A stretch of DNA of 37,987 nucleotides from Armatimonadota bacterium (GTDB lineage: Bacteria > Armatimonadota > Fimbriimonadia > Fimbriimonadales > GBS-DC), in contig JAUQOS010000013.1 of the NCBI GenBank assembly GCA_030550775.1, positions 1 to 37,987 of the forward strand. The letters are read 5' to 3'. The position numbers and the translations under genes are program-made. The notes under the pieces were generated by a model. That model had not been told where the DNA came from and searched no databases. It was given only the letters and a program-made list of their open reading frames with translations. Shown here one piece after another: positions 9,202 to 19,500 of this stretch (position 1 is its first letter; each line of letters starts with the position of its first letter).

Positions 9202-9359
9202 GCGATGCTCACGCACGGACTGAACGGCTTCGACGGGTCGCGATGGAGCACAGGCTCCTGGTTCGGCACGCGCGGGCGCTACCGGTACCGCGTGCTTTTC
9301 TTGCGTCACGAATCGGGGAGCCTGCGCCAGTCGGTGCGTGTGGCTCCCCTGTTTATTTT
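9202..9359 (+). ncRNA. Structured leader RNA or small RNA upstream of HNH gene
   Basis: About 158 bases from the predicted RNA start to a run of T. Two long-range stems are visible by eye. Stem 1 pairs 9210-9222 with 9328-9340 (12 of 13 positions; CACGCAC opposite GTGCGTG). Stem 2 pairs 9251-9265 with 9309-9324 (15 pairs, two of them G-U, one bulged G). A 7-bp hairpin (GCACGCG 9266-9272 with CGCGTGC 9289-9295) stacks on stem 2. Both 3' arms are also needed for the intrinsic terminator at 9315-9359, so the folds exclude each other, as in attenuators and riboswitches. It could instead be a free-standing rod-shaped RNA such as a 6S-like RNA. I do not recognise a known aptamer. A frame of 61 codons (9205-9390) runs through it without a Shine-Dalgarno site. 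Confidence 0.5.
9315..9359 (+). terminator. Intrinsic terminator just before HNH gene
   Basis: GGGGAGCC (9315-9322) pairs with GGCTCCCC (9342-9349); an inner stem GCGCC/GGTGC closes on AGTC. The hairpin is followed by TGTTTATTTT (9350-9359). It lies between the promoter at 9166-9195 and the HNH Shine-Dalgarno site at 9366-9372, so reading through it is needed to express the HNH gene from that promoter. Confidence 0.65.
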
Positions 9360-9382
9360 GGGGCTGAGGAGGCTGCGCCACT

Positions 9383-9916
9383 ATGGCTGAGGTATTGGTC
9401 TTGAACCAGAACTACGAGCCGTTGAACATCTGCACGATGCGCCGCGCTGTGAACATGGTTCTCACAGGCAAGGCGGAAGTGGTGCTGACCAACGGGCACT
9501 ACATTCGCACGGTCTCGGGCGGGTTCGAAGCACCGTCGGTGGTGCGCTTGCGCTACATGGTCAAGCGCCCCATGCCGAAGGTGCGCGTGAGCCGCCGTGC
9601 TATCCTGGCACGCGACAACTACACCTGCCAATACTGCGGGCATACTTCGCGCGACCTGACGATTGACCACGTAATCCCGCGCAGTATGGGCGGCGGCGAC
9701 ACCTGGGAAAACTTGGTCGCATGCTGCCGCCGTTGCAACCTGATGAAGGGCGACCGCACGCCGCAGCAAGCTGGGATGAAACTGCTGCGCAAGCCCCGTC
9801 GTCCACACTTCGTGCCATACCTCAGCCTCACGCAATACGCGAAGGCGATGTCCCGCGAAGCGTGGCGACAATTCCTACCCGTTTACGACGGGTACACCCC
9901 CGACAGCCACGAATAG
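9383..9916 (+). CDS. HNH endonuclease with PLMP-like N-terminus
   Basis: 177 residues; GAGGAGG lies ten bases before ATG 9383. The C-terminal half is a zinc-bound HNH fold: C82-x2-C85, D95-H96 in [10 protein letters not shown], then C115-x2-C118 followed by N119. The N-terminal 40 residues ([22 protein letters not shown]) belong to a widespread family of stand-alone HNH proteins, and also resemble the PLMP domain at the start of IscB-type proteins; there is no RuvC domain, so it is not IscB. HNH proteins nick or cut DNA or RNA; the substrate of this family is not known to me. The gene follows a structured leader RNA and is followed by an array of hairpins. Confidence 0.85.
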   Translation: MAEVLVLNQNYEPLNICTMRRAVNMVLTGKAEVVLTNGHYIRTVSGGFEAPSVVRLRYMVKRPMPKVRVSRRAILARDNYTCQYCGHTSRDLTIDHVIPRSMGGGDTWENLVACCRRCNLMKGDRTPQQAGMKLLRKPRRPHFVPYLSLTQYAKAMSREAWRQFLPVYDGYTPDSHE

Positions 9917-9919
9917 CCG

Positions 9920-9968
9920 AACCTTAAGCGGCTCCTGAAAGCGTATGGAGGAAGTGTCGCTTGAGGTT
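9920..9968 (+). terminator. Hairpin after HNH gene, possible terminator
   Basis: Positions 9920-9930 (AACCTTAAGCG) pair with 9958-9968 (CGCTTGAGGTT) over 11 positions with one G-T wobble. An inner CTCC/GGAG stem lies at 9932-9935 and 9947-9950. Only a short T stretch follows, so termination is plausible but not certain. Confidence 0.45.
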
Positions 9969-10085
9969 TGTGCAACTCGTGAGTCTGTTGTGTGAACCCT
10001 CTGACGGCTGAAGCCGTTCGTATGCAAGCCTTGCCCGCCAGTGCGGGCTACAGCATCGCGTCGGCATCCCTTCCAACAACCACGA

Positions 10086-10235
10086 TTGGTGCAACGGCAT
10101 TCGTGCCGTTGCACCAACGCACGACGCCACGAATGGCGTCGCACCAAACCTGTAGCGTCGGCGTCCCCACCAGCAACCACTGGTGCAACGGCTTTCCTGC
10201 CGTTGCACCAACGCACGACGCCACGAATGGCGTCG
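10086..10235. repeat. 94-bp tandem repeat made of two perfect hairpins per unit
   Basis: Unit 1: a 14-bp perfect stem with a TTCG loop (10086-10117), then an 8-bp stem with a CGAA loop (10122-10141). Unit 2 repeats both 94 bases later: a 12-bp stem (10181-10210) and the same 8-bp stem (10216-10235). The linker between them, TAGCGTCGGCGTCCCCACCA (10153-10172), recurs with one change (a C for the T in the middle) at 33618-33637 upstream of the DUF2339 gene, so it is a dispersed element. The units are too long and too few for a CRISPR array. Confidence 0.75.
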
Positions 10236-10266
10236 CACCAAAAAGGATAGAACGTTCTGCTAAACG

Positions 10267-10743
10267 CTACTGTGTCACAAACTGCGTGAAGTAAACTTCC
10301 AGTACGCTCTCTTTTTCGTGGGTTTTGCGTTCCAGCACCTCGTTGACACGCTCTCGAATCTCCTCTTTGACTTTGTACTTCCCTTCCAGTGAGTTGAGTT
10401 GAGAGGCGGTCTTGCCAGCGAACGCCATCAGCGCCGCATCGCGCAAGGCAGGAGTCTCCTCCTCCAGTTTTTTGGGGTCGATTCCCTCTTTGAGGCCAAG
10501 CGCGACGCCTGCCTTTAGGTACGCCTCATCGCCTATGTTCACAACAAACTCGCCAAGATCCAGCGTTTTGCCCACGGTGGGTGGTTTGGGGGGTGGCGGC
10601 GCTTTGGGCGCCATAAAGTTCTTGCCTGCAAACACACCGCCCGCTAACCCTGCCACCAACACAATAATCATCATCAGCATCGGGCTTTTGCCCTGCTTGC
10701 CATCTTCGCCACCTGCTTCTTGCTTTTTCGCTTTGCCAGCCAT
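10267..10743 (-). CDS. fliL: FliL-like flagellar basal body protein
   Basis: 158 residues from ATG 10743; a TTG at 10755 is in frame but the ATG has GGGGA about seven bases upstream. The order is a short basic, polar N-tail, one membrane helix (about residues 22-40), a Pro-rich linker (PKAPPPPKPP), then a C-terminal domain starting LDLGEFVVNIGDEAYLKAGV, which fits FliL, a single-pass inner membrane protein that surrounds the flagellar stator. The usual neighbours fliM and fliN are absent here; it follows a glycosyltransferase gene at a 36-base gap. The family also contains proteins of non-flagellated bacteria, so a flagellar role is probable, not certain. Confidence 0.75.
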   Translation of the reverse strand: MAGKAKKQEAGGEDGKQGKSPMLMMIIVLVAGLAGGVFAGKNFMAPKAPPPPKPPTVGKTLDLGEFVVNIGDEAYLKAGVALGLKEGIDPKKLEEETPALRDAALMAFAGKTASQLNSLEGKYKVKEEIRERVNEVLERKTHEKESVLEVYFTQFVTQ

Positions 10744-10779
10744 CGCTATCCCCAAGAGGGTTGTTCCATATTTCTCCTC

Positions 10780-13601
<2,822 letters not shown>

Positions 13602-13618
13602 AGCAACTGGGATTATAC

Positions 13619-14476
13619 CTATGGGATGGTTGCCCACACGACACGCAGGTGCCCGCTGTAGTCCTGCTCCAAGTGAGGGTTCGGATAGCCCCAGCGTTGC
13701 AATGCCTCAGCGAGCGTCGGTGCCAAGCGCGGGCTGGTCTCAACCGCCAGCAAGCCGGGCGGGCAAAGCACTTGCAACGCTGCCAGCGCGATGGTTCGGT
13801 ACGGCTGTAGTGGGTCTTCGGCGGGCACCAGCAACGCCCCACGCGGCTCATAGTGCCGAATTTCGGGCGCAAGGCTGTCCCATTCGTCAGGCAGCACATA
13901 GGGTGGGTTCGCCAATATTGCGTGCGCTGAATGCGGGCGAATGCCACGGAGCCAGTCGCCCTGCATTAGCAGCAGGCGCGGCTCCAGACCGAGCTGGCGT
14001 CGGTTGTGCGCAGCGATGCGCAGCGCAGCGTGGCTCCGATCAATGCCTACGCCCAGCCACTGTGGCGCGCGCGTGAGGCACGCTATCGCGATTGCTCCCG
14101 TGCCCGTGCCCGCGTCAATCAAAATAGGGGTTTCCTTGAAGGTCTGCTGGCGTGCCCAACTGAGAAAACGCTCCACCAGTAGCTCTGTTTCGGGACGTGG
14201 GATGAGCGCCCCGCGCCCCACACACAATTCTAAGCCGTAGAACCACACGCGGTGCGTGATGTACGGCAGCGGCTCGCGCGCTGCACGCCGACGCGCCCAA
14301 CCGCGCACACGCTGCAGTTGCTCGGTAGCCAGCGTTTGCTCGGCGTGGGCAATCAAATAGGCGCGTTCCACGCGCAACGCGGCTGCCACCAGCACCTCCG
14401 CCTCGCGCCGCGCCTCCGCAATGCCCGCCTCAGCAAGGGCTTCCGCCACCACTTGCACCGCTTGCGCGATGGTCAT
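13619..14476 (-). CDS. prmC: Release factor glutamine N5-methyltransferase
   Basis: 285 residues from ATG 14476; the frame is open to 14857 but that part is antisense to the cobalamin riboswitch and lacks family features. An N-terminal helical domain (about 1-75) is followed by a Rossmann-like methyltransferase: the SAM-binding motif IDAGTGTGAIAIA and the catalytic N190-P-P-Y193. RPETELLVE just before the SAM motif is characteristic of PrmC. It methylates the glutamine of the GGQ motif in RF1 and RF2 and so supports translation termination. prfA, the usual neighbour, is not present. Its start lies 9 bases from the -10 of the divergent riboswitch promoter. Confidence 0.95.
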   Translation of the reverse strand: MTIAQAVQVVAEALAEAGIAEARREAEVLVAAALRVERAYLIAHAEQTLATEQLQRVRGWARRRAAREPLPYITHRVWFYGLELCVGRGALIPRPETELLVERFLSWARQQTFKETPILIDAGTGTGAIAIACLTRAPQWLGVGIDRSHAALRIAAHNRRQLGLEPRLLLMQGDWLRGIRPHSAHAILANPPYVLPDEWDSLAPEIRHYEPRGALLVPAEDPLQPYRTIALAALQVLCPPGLLAVETSPRLAPTLAEALQRWGYPNPHLEQDYSGHLRVVWATIP

Positions 14477-14490
14477 CAGCACGGTATAAT
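14462..14490 (+). promoter_or_regulatory. Sigma-70-type promoter of cobalamin riboswitch transcript
   Basis: TTGCGC (14462-14467), 17 bases, then a perfect TATAAT (14485-14490). The predicted RNA start near 14497 lies just ahead of the aptamer. The promoter overlaps the start of prmC on the other strand. Confidence 0.6.
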
Positions 14491-14519
14491 ACCGCCACCT
14501 TTGGCTAACGAGTTCGCGG

Positions 14520-14663
14520 CGGCTGGATGCACGGGAAGTCGGTGCAAATCCGACGCTGACGCGCAGCGGTAACTGGGGACGAACGCGGCACAAATGCCAC
14601 TGGCGAACGCTGGGAAGGCGCCGCAAGTAGGACGATCCAGAAGCCCGAAGACCGATCCAGCCG
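14520..14663 (+). promoter_or_regulatory. Cobalamin (B12) riboswitch
   Basis: A complete class-I-type cobalamin aptamer is readable in order: P1 5' arm CGGCTGGAT (14520-14528), GGGAAGTCGGTGCAAATCCG, GCTG and GCGCAGCGGTAAC, the conserved GCCACTGG, TGGGAAGGC, then CCAGAAGCCCGAAGACC and the P1 3' arm ATCCAGCCG (14655-14663, nine pairs). Such elements bind adenosyl- or methylcobalamin and shut off expression. No poly-T terminator follows; a hairpin over the Shine-Dalgarno site at 14789-14812 suggests translational control. The only gene downstream on this strand is a prepilin-type protein at 14824. Confidence 0.92.
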
Positions 14664-14788
14664 TGTCTCGCTCGTTCGCCTCGCGGGTTGGGCGAAAGAG
14701 CGCGCGCAGGGCGTAGCAGTTCGCGGTAGGGGGCTTTCTCATTCCCCCCGCTTGCTCGCGACTGCCCCTGGGTGCAATTTCGTCCCGC

Positions 14789-14816
14789 CCACATAGTGCA
14801 ACACCTATGTGGAGGG
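14789..14816 (+). promoter_or_regulatory. Shine-Dalgarno-covering hairpin, probable riboswitch output
   Basis: CCACATAG (14789-14796), loop TGCAACAC, CTATGTGG (14805-14812): a perfect 8-bp stem. Its last two bases are the first two of the Shine-Dalgarno site GGAGGG (14811-14816) of the gene at 14824. The loop has the self-complementary TGCA also present in the aptamer's P5 loop, so a kissing contact like L5-L13 of B12 riboswitches is possible. Confidence 0.55.
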
Positions 14817-14823
14817 AATAACG

Positions 14824-15582
14824 ATGCTACAGCGAACCGATATTCGGCGCCGCACACGCGGCTTCACACTGATTGAGCTGTTGGTGGTCATCGCGATTAT
14901 CGCCATCTTGGCGGCGATTTTGTTCCCCGTGTTTGCCCAAGCGCGCGAAAAAGCGCGCCAAACCTCGTGCCTTAGCAACCTGCGCCAAATCGGCTTAGCT
15001 GGGCTGATGTATGTCCAAGACTACGACGGCTACCTGTTCCCCTTCGCCTATGACGATTGGACGCACTACTGGTGGGGCTATGTCGACTACGCAAACCAGC
15101 GTGTGGATACCACGCGCAGTTTCCTTTATCCTTACATGCGCAACGCGGAAATCAAGGCGTGCCCCTCATTCCGCGAGAACCGTTCGTTTCAATATTGGCT
15201 GCTCGGCTACGGCTATAACTATGCCTACCTCAGCCCGATGCAAGGACCGCCACGCTACACACCGATTGGCATCTCTACCGCGCGTATCAACGCCCCTGCC
15301 GAGACCGCGTGGATAGCTGATGTGGCGCAGTGGCGCACTTGGGGCGCAGGTGCCCCCGTGTTTGAAGGCACAGGCTACCTCGAACCGCCCTCCTATAACA
15401 ATCCCACCTTCCACGGCAGGCACAACGGGATGGGCAATGTGCTCTGGTGCGATGGGCACGCCAAAGCGTTCAAACCCGTGTTGCGCACTGAAGAACAGTT
15501 CGCTCCTCACCGCCAGCGCAACTTGGGCAACATCGACCGCGACGGCAACCCACAAACCGACGAGCTGATGGACTTAGACTGA
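14824..15582 (+). CDS. B12-riboswitch-controlled prepilin-type protein, copy 2
   Basis: 252 residues. ATG 14824 follows GGAGGG at seven bases; GTG 14809 lies upstream of that site. The leader ends [18 protein letters not shown], so the prepilin peptidase site and N-terminal helix are intact, followed by [19 protein letters not shown]. The C-terminal region has [18 protein letters not shown], the H-X9-DG pattern. The soluble domain is rich in Tyr and Trp. The protein is probably exported and held in the envelope or a pseudopilus. Control by a cobalamin riboswitch is unusual for this family and points to a role in corrinoid or cobalt acquisition, or in a process with a B12-independent alternative; this is inference. 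The gene is monocistronic: the next one is convergent. Confidence 0.88.
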   Translation: MLQRTDIRRRTRGFTLIELLVVIAIIAILAAILFPVFAQAREKARQTSCLSNLRQIGLAGLMYVQDYDGYLFPFAYDDWTHYWWGYVDYANQRVDTTRSFLYPYMRNAEIKACPSFRENRSFQYWLLGYGYNYAYLSPMQGPPRYTPIGISTARINAPAETAWIADVAQWRTWGAGAPVFEGTGYLEPPSYNNPTFHGRHNGMGNVLWCDGHAKAFKPVLRTEEQFAPHRQRNLGNIDRDGNPQTDELMDLD

Positions 15583-15584
15583 CC

Positions 15585-15685
15585 TAACCCAAGTGGCTAC
15601 TTACGAGGTTCCTCGCCTTCGGCTCGGAATGACAAGTTCACTTGTACCAAGCCGACTTTATCATTCCAAGCGCGGCGAGGAATCT
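15585..15685. repeat. Dispersed repeats after the B12-controlled gene
   Basis: TAACCCAAG-type head at 15585, an inverted copy GGTTCCTCGCCTTCGGCTCG running to 15633, and a direct copy TCATTCCAAGCGCGGCGAGG running to 15685. They occupy the spacer between two convergent genes and could act as a bidirectional terminator. Confidence 0.65.
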
Positions 15686-15741
15686 CCCCCCCTTCCAAAC
15701 CCCGCGCCTGTTCTCCTGCGGCTCATCCACGCCGTCTAAGC

Positions 15742-16299
15742 TTACAGCTCAAACAACTCGCCCACGCGCAGTTGCAGGTTCGGAACCAGCGGCGTCGTGA
15801 GAATGTCCTCCTCGTGCAACACAACCGTATCAAACGGCGAGTTGTACACAATCACCCGCCGATCTTCTGGAAACACCAACCACACCTGCTGCGCCCCCGA
15901 CTCAAAGTACTCCCCGATTTTGCGCATCAGGTCGGGCATATCCTCGTGGGGCGAGACGATTTCAATCGCGATATCAGGGGCACGGTCGCCAAAGCCCTCA
16001 GGCAGTTTGCCTTCGGGCAGGCTCTGCTTGAAAATCACCGACACATCGGGCGAGCGAATGTTGCCCGACACCATCCGAAAACCCGCCTTAGAACCCGCCA
16101 CAGACGCGATATCCGCCACTAACGGTTTGAGCCGAGTGGCAATTTCCACCCCGATTACATCGTGTTTTACGCTGGCTGGCACTTCCTTTGCCTCCCCGTC
16201 TACCAGCTCGTATTTACGCCCGTCGTCAGGTAGGCGCATAAACTCCTCCTCCGTGAGCTTGCGCTTCCCTCGCTTGGGATGTGGCAACACTTTCGCCAT
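15742..16299 (-). CDS. Uma2 family protein (putative PD-(D/E)XK nuclease), intact
   Basis: 185 residues from ATG 16299, with GAGGTG about seven bases upstream. The N-terminus LTEEEFMRLPDDGRKYELVDGEAKEVP is the usual Uma2 opening, with the Glu and Asp of YELVDGE at the start of the core. RSPDVSVIFK and APDIAIEIVSPHED carry the acidic residues of the PD-(D/E)XK-like fold, and GAQQVWLVFPEDRRVIVY follows. Uma2 proteins occur in many paralogs in cyanobacteria, Chloroflexota and Armatimonadota; a nuclease role is predicted from the fold, and the biological function is unknown. It is monocistronic and flanked on both sides by dispersed repeats. Confidence 0.88.
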   Translation of the reverse strand: MAKVLPHPKRGKRKLTEEEFMRLPDDGRKYELVDGEAKEVPASVKHDVIGVEIATRLKPLVADIASVAGSKAGFRMVSGNIRSPDVSVIFKQSLPEGKLPEGFGDRAPDIAIEIVSPHEDMPDLMRKIGEYFESGAQQVWLVFPEDRRVIVYNSPFDTVVLHEEDILTTPLVPNLQLRVGELFEL

Positions 16300-16374
16300 T
16301 ACGAACACCTCACGCATTTAGGATGAACGAGTTTGTTTCCCGTCTGAAACTCTGCAACCTGAGAGAAGGATACC

Positions 16375-16480
16375 TTACCCAAGTTGCTGCCTATCCGTTT
16401 TGCGTGGGCGAGACTCCCTGCTGCGCTCAGAATGATGGGCGTCTCGTGCTTGCCATTCCGAGCCGAAGGCGAGGAGTCTC
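16375..16480. repeat. 62-bp composite repeat plus one 26-bp copy
   Basis: 16375-16435 begins TTACCCAAGTTGC and ends in a diverged ATTCC-type palindrome; it is about three-quarters identical, over the same length, to the inverse of 36954-37015. A second palindrome copy (CCATTCCGAGCCGAAGGCGA, then GGAGTCTC) lies at 16452-16480. Confidence 0.65.
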
Positions 16481-16535
16481 ACCCACGGAGCAACTGGAGT
16501 TATCTTGTCCTCTACTCTGCCCGCTCCAAGAGGAA

Positions 16536-16558
16536 GGGGCAGGTTCGGAACCTGCCCC
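16536..16558 (-). terminator. Intrinsic terminator of tricorn protease gene
   Basis: A perfect 10-bp stem (GGGGCAGGTT and AACCTGCCCC) with a three-base loop. On the minus strand it is followed by TTCCTCTT and lies about 30 bases past the stop at 16590. Confidence 0.55.
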
Positions 16559-16589
16559 AGCGATTGTGTCCACAGTCGAGAGTGCCGTC

Positions 16590-19500
16590 TCATTGAGTGG
16601 GCGGATGTGTCTCAGCGCGGATGGTGCGCCCCAGCACCTCCAACGCTTTTTCCAGCTGTGGATCGCGTCCGCTGAGCCAGTCTTCAGGCGAGAGCCACAC
16701 GGCGATGTCGGGTTTCTCGCCGTTGTTTTCCATGTTGGAACCGTCGATGCGATACGCGCCTTGCTGAGGCATCCGTGCCCCCGTGCCATCCACCAAGCTG
16801 AGGCTCCAAGTCCAAATCACATAGCCGGGCGTTTCCCAGCCAATCAGCGTAGCCAGTTTGCGTGCGCGCATCGCATACGGAAACATCTCGCCGTTAGAGA
16901 GACTGCGTTCGTTCATCAGCACCACCATCGGCATATCGATTGCCAGGGGCGGTCCAACATTCGGCAGCCCATCACGCGGCACATAGTAGGCGTAGGGCTT
17001 GCGTTCCAGCCAGTCCACCAGCGAGTCGGCAATATTGCCTCCGCCGTTGAAGCGCACATCTATAATCATCGCCTTTTTGCCTTGCGCGTACTCGTAGAAC
17101 TCGCGTTCGAAGCGTTCGCGGTCGCTGGCGCCCATCGCGCGGATATGCACATAGCCCACCTGCCCGTTCGTGCGCTCCTCGACCAGTTTACGGAGGCGGT
17201 TCACGCGGTTGCGATAATGCAGCTCACTCCACTCCGCTGAACTGAGGGGCTTGTAGCGCACCACGCGCGCTCCTTCCTCGCTGGGAATGCGGTTTACCAG
17301 AAACTCAAAAGTGCGGTCGCCCTTGTCGTTGATGAGTTGCCACAGCCGCTGGTTGGCTTGCACAGGTTCGCCGTTGATTTTGAGCACATACTCGCCTGGG
17401 TAGATGCGCGTGTCAGGGAACGACGCGGGCGAGCCTTCAGGCACATCGGCAACCTTCAAGCCGCGCCCCCGGTGGCTGTAGTCAATCGTAAAGCCCAGAT
17501 GCGGCGTGTTGGGACTACGCACGGTCGCGCTGGAGCGCGGCGAAACCTCCGTGTGCGAGCCTTCCAACTCGCCCACCATCATCGAAAGCACCATCCCAAA
17601 CTCCTCAGGCACGCCCACGCCCGAAAGCAGCGGACGATACCGCTCGCGTATCGCCACCCAGTCGCGCCCATGCATGCTGGGGTCGTAGAAACCGCGCTCG
17701 TAGGCACGCCAAAACTGCACAAACGCTGCCTCCCGCAATGCCATCGCATCAAACTCAAAGTCCGCCTTGAACTCCACCTTTTCGATGCGGTTATTCGCCG
17801 CAAGATTCATCACAAACAGCTCACCGTTGCGGATGAAATAGAGCTTTTTAGCATCTTCGGAGACGCGCAGCGCGCTGTGTCCGCCTCCCGAAGTGAGCCG
17901 CTTGCTTTCACTGCCGTCAAACGACACCTGCCAAATGTCGCCCTCCGAGATAAAGTAAATCTTGCCGTCACTGGCAACCGTTAGGTCAGCCTGCGGCGCT
18001 TGGTTGTTCCACCGTCGAATGCGCTGGTCAATATCTTCAAAGTCGATCTTCACCTCCAGCGGCTCACCCTCTTTCGGCTTCTCAAACTGGATATCTTTGT
18101 CGTCACGACGGGCGGTTTCGCGCGTGAGCGGCAGCGCGTACAATGCGCTCCCCGCGCGGTTGCTGAAAAAGAACAGGTACTTCCCGTCGGGCGACCACGC
18201 TGGTTGCCCGTGAAAGGCGTTCAAGCGCGTGATGTTCACAGGCGTCCCCGAACCGTCCGCGGGCAAAATCCACAGGTTCCACGCACCGTACGGCGCACGC
18301 CGCTGCACACACAACCAGCGCATATCGGGCGACCACGCAAAATCGCCCCCACCCAAGCCGTACCAGTGCGTGCCAGGCTCATGCAGCACCTTCTTCACTT
18401 CGCCAGTTTCAAGGCTAAGCGTAAACAGCCCACCGTCTGAACCAGAGACCCAAAAGCCCAACTGCTTGCCATCAGGTGAGAGCTTAAGGCGGGTAACATC
18501 CGCGGGGCGATCAAACAGGCGTTTGACCTCTAATGTGTCTAAGTTTAGTGCGTAAACCTGCTGATAGTAGTTGCGGTCGGAGGTGAAGTACAGTGTTTTG
18601 CCGTCTTTTGACCACACGAAGTCGGAGTCGTTACCTGCCCAGTCTGTGAGGCGTTTGGCAAACTCTGCATTGCGCTTGTCAGGCGTGGCTTTGGGCTTTT
18701 CCACATCAATCAACCAGATATCGCCGCGCAAGCGAAAGGCGTACTGCTTACCGTTTGGCGACGGCTCGGCTTCTTCCACTCCAGAAGTGAGCAGTTCGCG
18801 TTGGCGCATGGATTGTGCATCGTCTTGGCTGGCAAAAAAGCTCAACTTTTGGGGCTGTCGCTGTCCCGCTTTCAGCAGATACAGATGCCCCTCATATTCA
18901 AATGCGATATCGCCCGTGGTATACGCCACGCTTGGAAAACGCACTGCCCCGCCCACAAACTGCGTGAGCTGTCGCTTGCGCCCTGTGGCCACATCAATTA
19001 GCCACAGGTTCGGCGTGCGTCGTGCATTGTCTTGAAACACAGGCAACCGCTCGCCAAGACGCGGCGAGTCGGGTGTCTTCTCGGCGACAGTAACCGTCAA
19101 TAATGTTTTTCCGTCTGGCAGCCACTGTGTCCACAAATGTTGGAATTGATCGTTTGTGAGGCGTCGCCGTTCATTAGTTTGCAAGTTTATCGCCCAAACT
19201 TGCATTGCTGCAGAGCCAGTGTAGCGTGGACGCCACCACGGAAAACCATACCTGCCATAGATAAGCGTCTTGCCGTCAGGCGAAATCTGTGGGCTGTTTA
19301 TGGCATTGTAATCCTCTGCCACCCGCCGAAATTTGCCGGTAGCAACTTCCAGTTCCACAACGGCGGGGTTGTTCGAATCGTAGGACGCGCTGTAGTAGAT
19401 GAATCTCCCATCTCGGCTCCAACTACTGGGGATCTCGTTTTGGGCATGGAAAGTCAGTTGAATCGGGGCACCCCCTTGTACAGGTATCGCAAAAATATCC

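Larger units (their letters stand above)
9917..10266. other. Hairpin-rich intergenic region
   Basis: 350 bases between the HNH and FliL-like genes (convergent). Besides the hairpin at 9920-9968 it has ACGGC-TGAA-GCCGT (10004-10017), GCCCGC-CAGT-GCGGGC (10033-10048) and the tandem repeat at 10086-10235. No coding frame with a Shine-Dalgarno site is seen. Confidence 0.6.

Noticed and set aside
9202-9359. tmRNA (ssrA) gene
   Set aside because: Only the first 20 or so bases resemble tmRNA. There is no tag reading frame, no T-arm and no CCA end, and the length is less than half of a tmRNA.
9205-9390. 61-codon gene across the HNH leader
   Set aside because: No Shine-Dalgarno site, start only a few bases after the predicted RNA start, Arg-rich product without a recognisable fold, and most bases are explained by RNA pairing. 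A leader peptide overlapping the HNH start cannot be fully excluded.
9383-9916. IscB or other RNA-guided nuclease
   Set aside because: The protein lacks the RuvC domain and bridge helix, and it belongs to a widespread family of stand-alone HNH proteins. Only the N-terminal resemblance and the adjacent RNA are reported.
10086-10235. CRISPR array
   Set aside because: Two units of 94 bp made of long palindromes, with no spacers of constant length and no cas genes nearby.
14723-14751. Intrinsic terminator after the cobalamin riboswitch
   Set aside because: GGGGG/CCCCC arms can pair, but the T-rich stretch is in the loop and none follows the stem, so a transcriptional output is not supported.
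14477-14857. N-terminal extension of prmC
   Set aside because: The open frame continues, but it runs antisense through the cobalamin riboswitch and has no PrmC features; PrmC starts normally at 14476.
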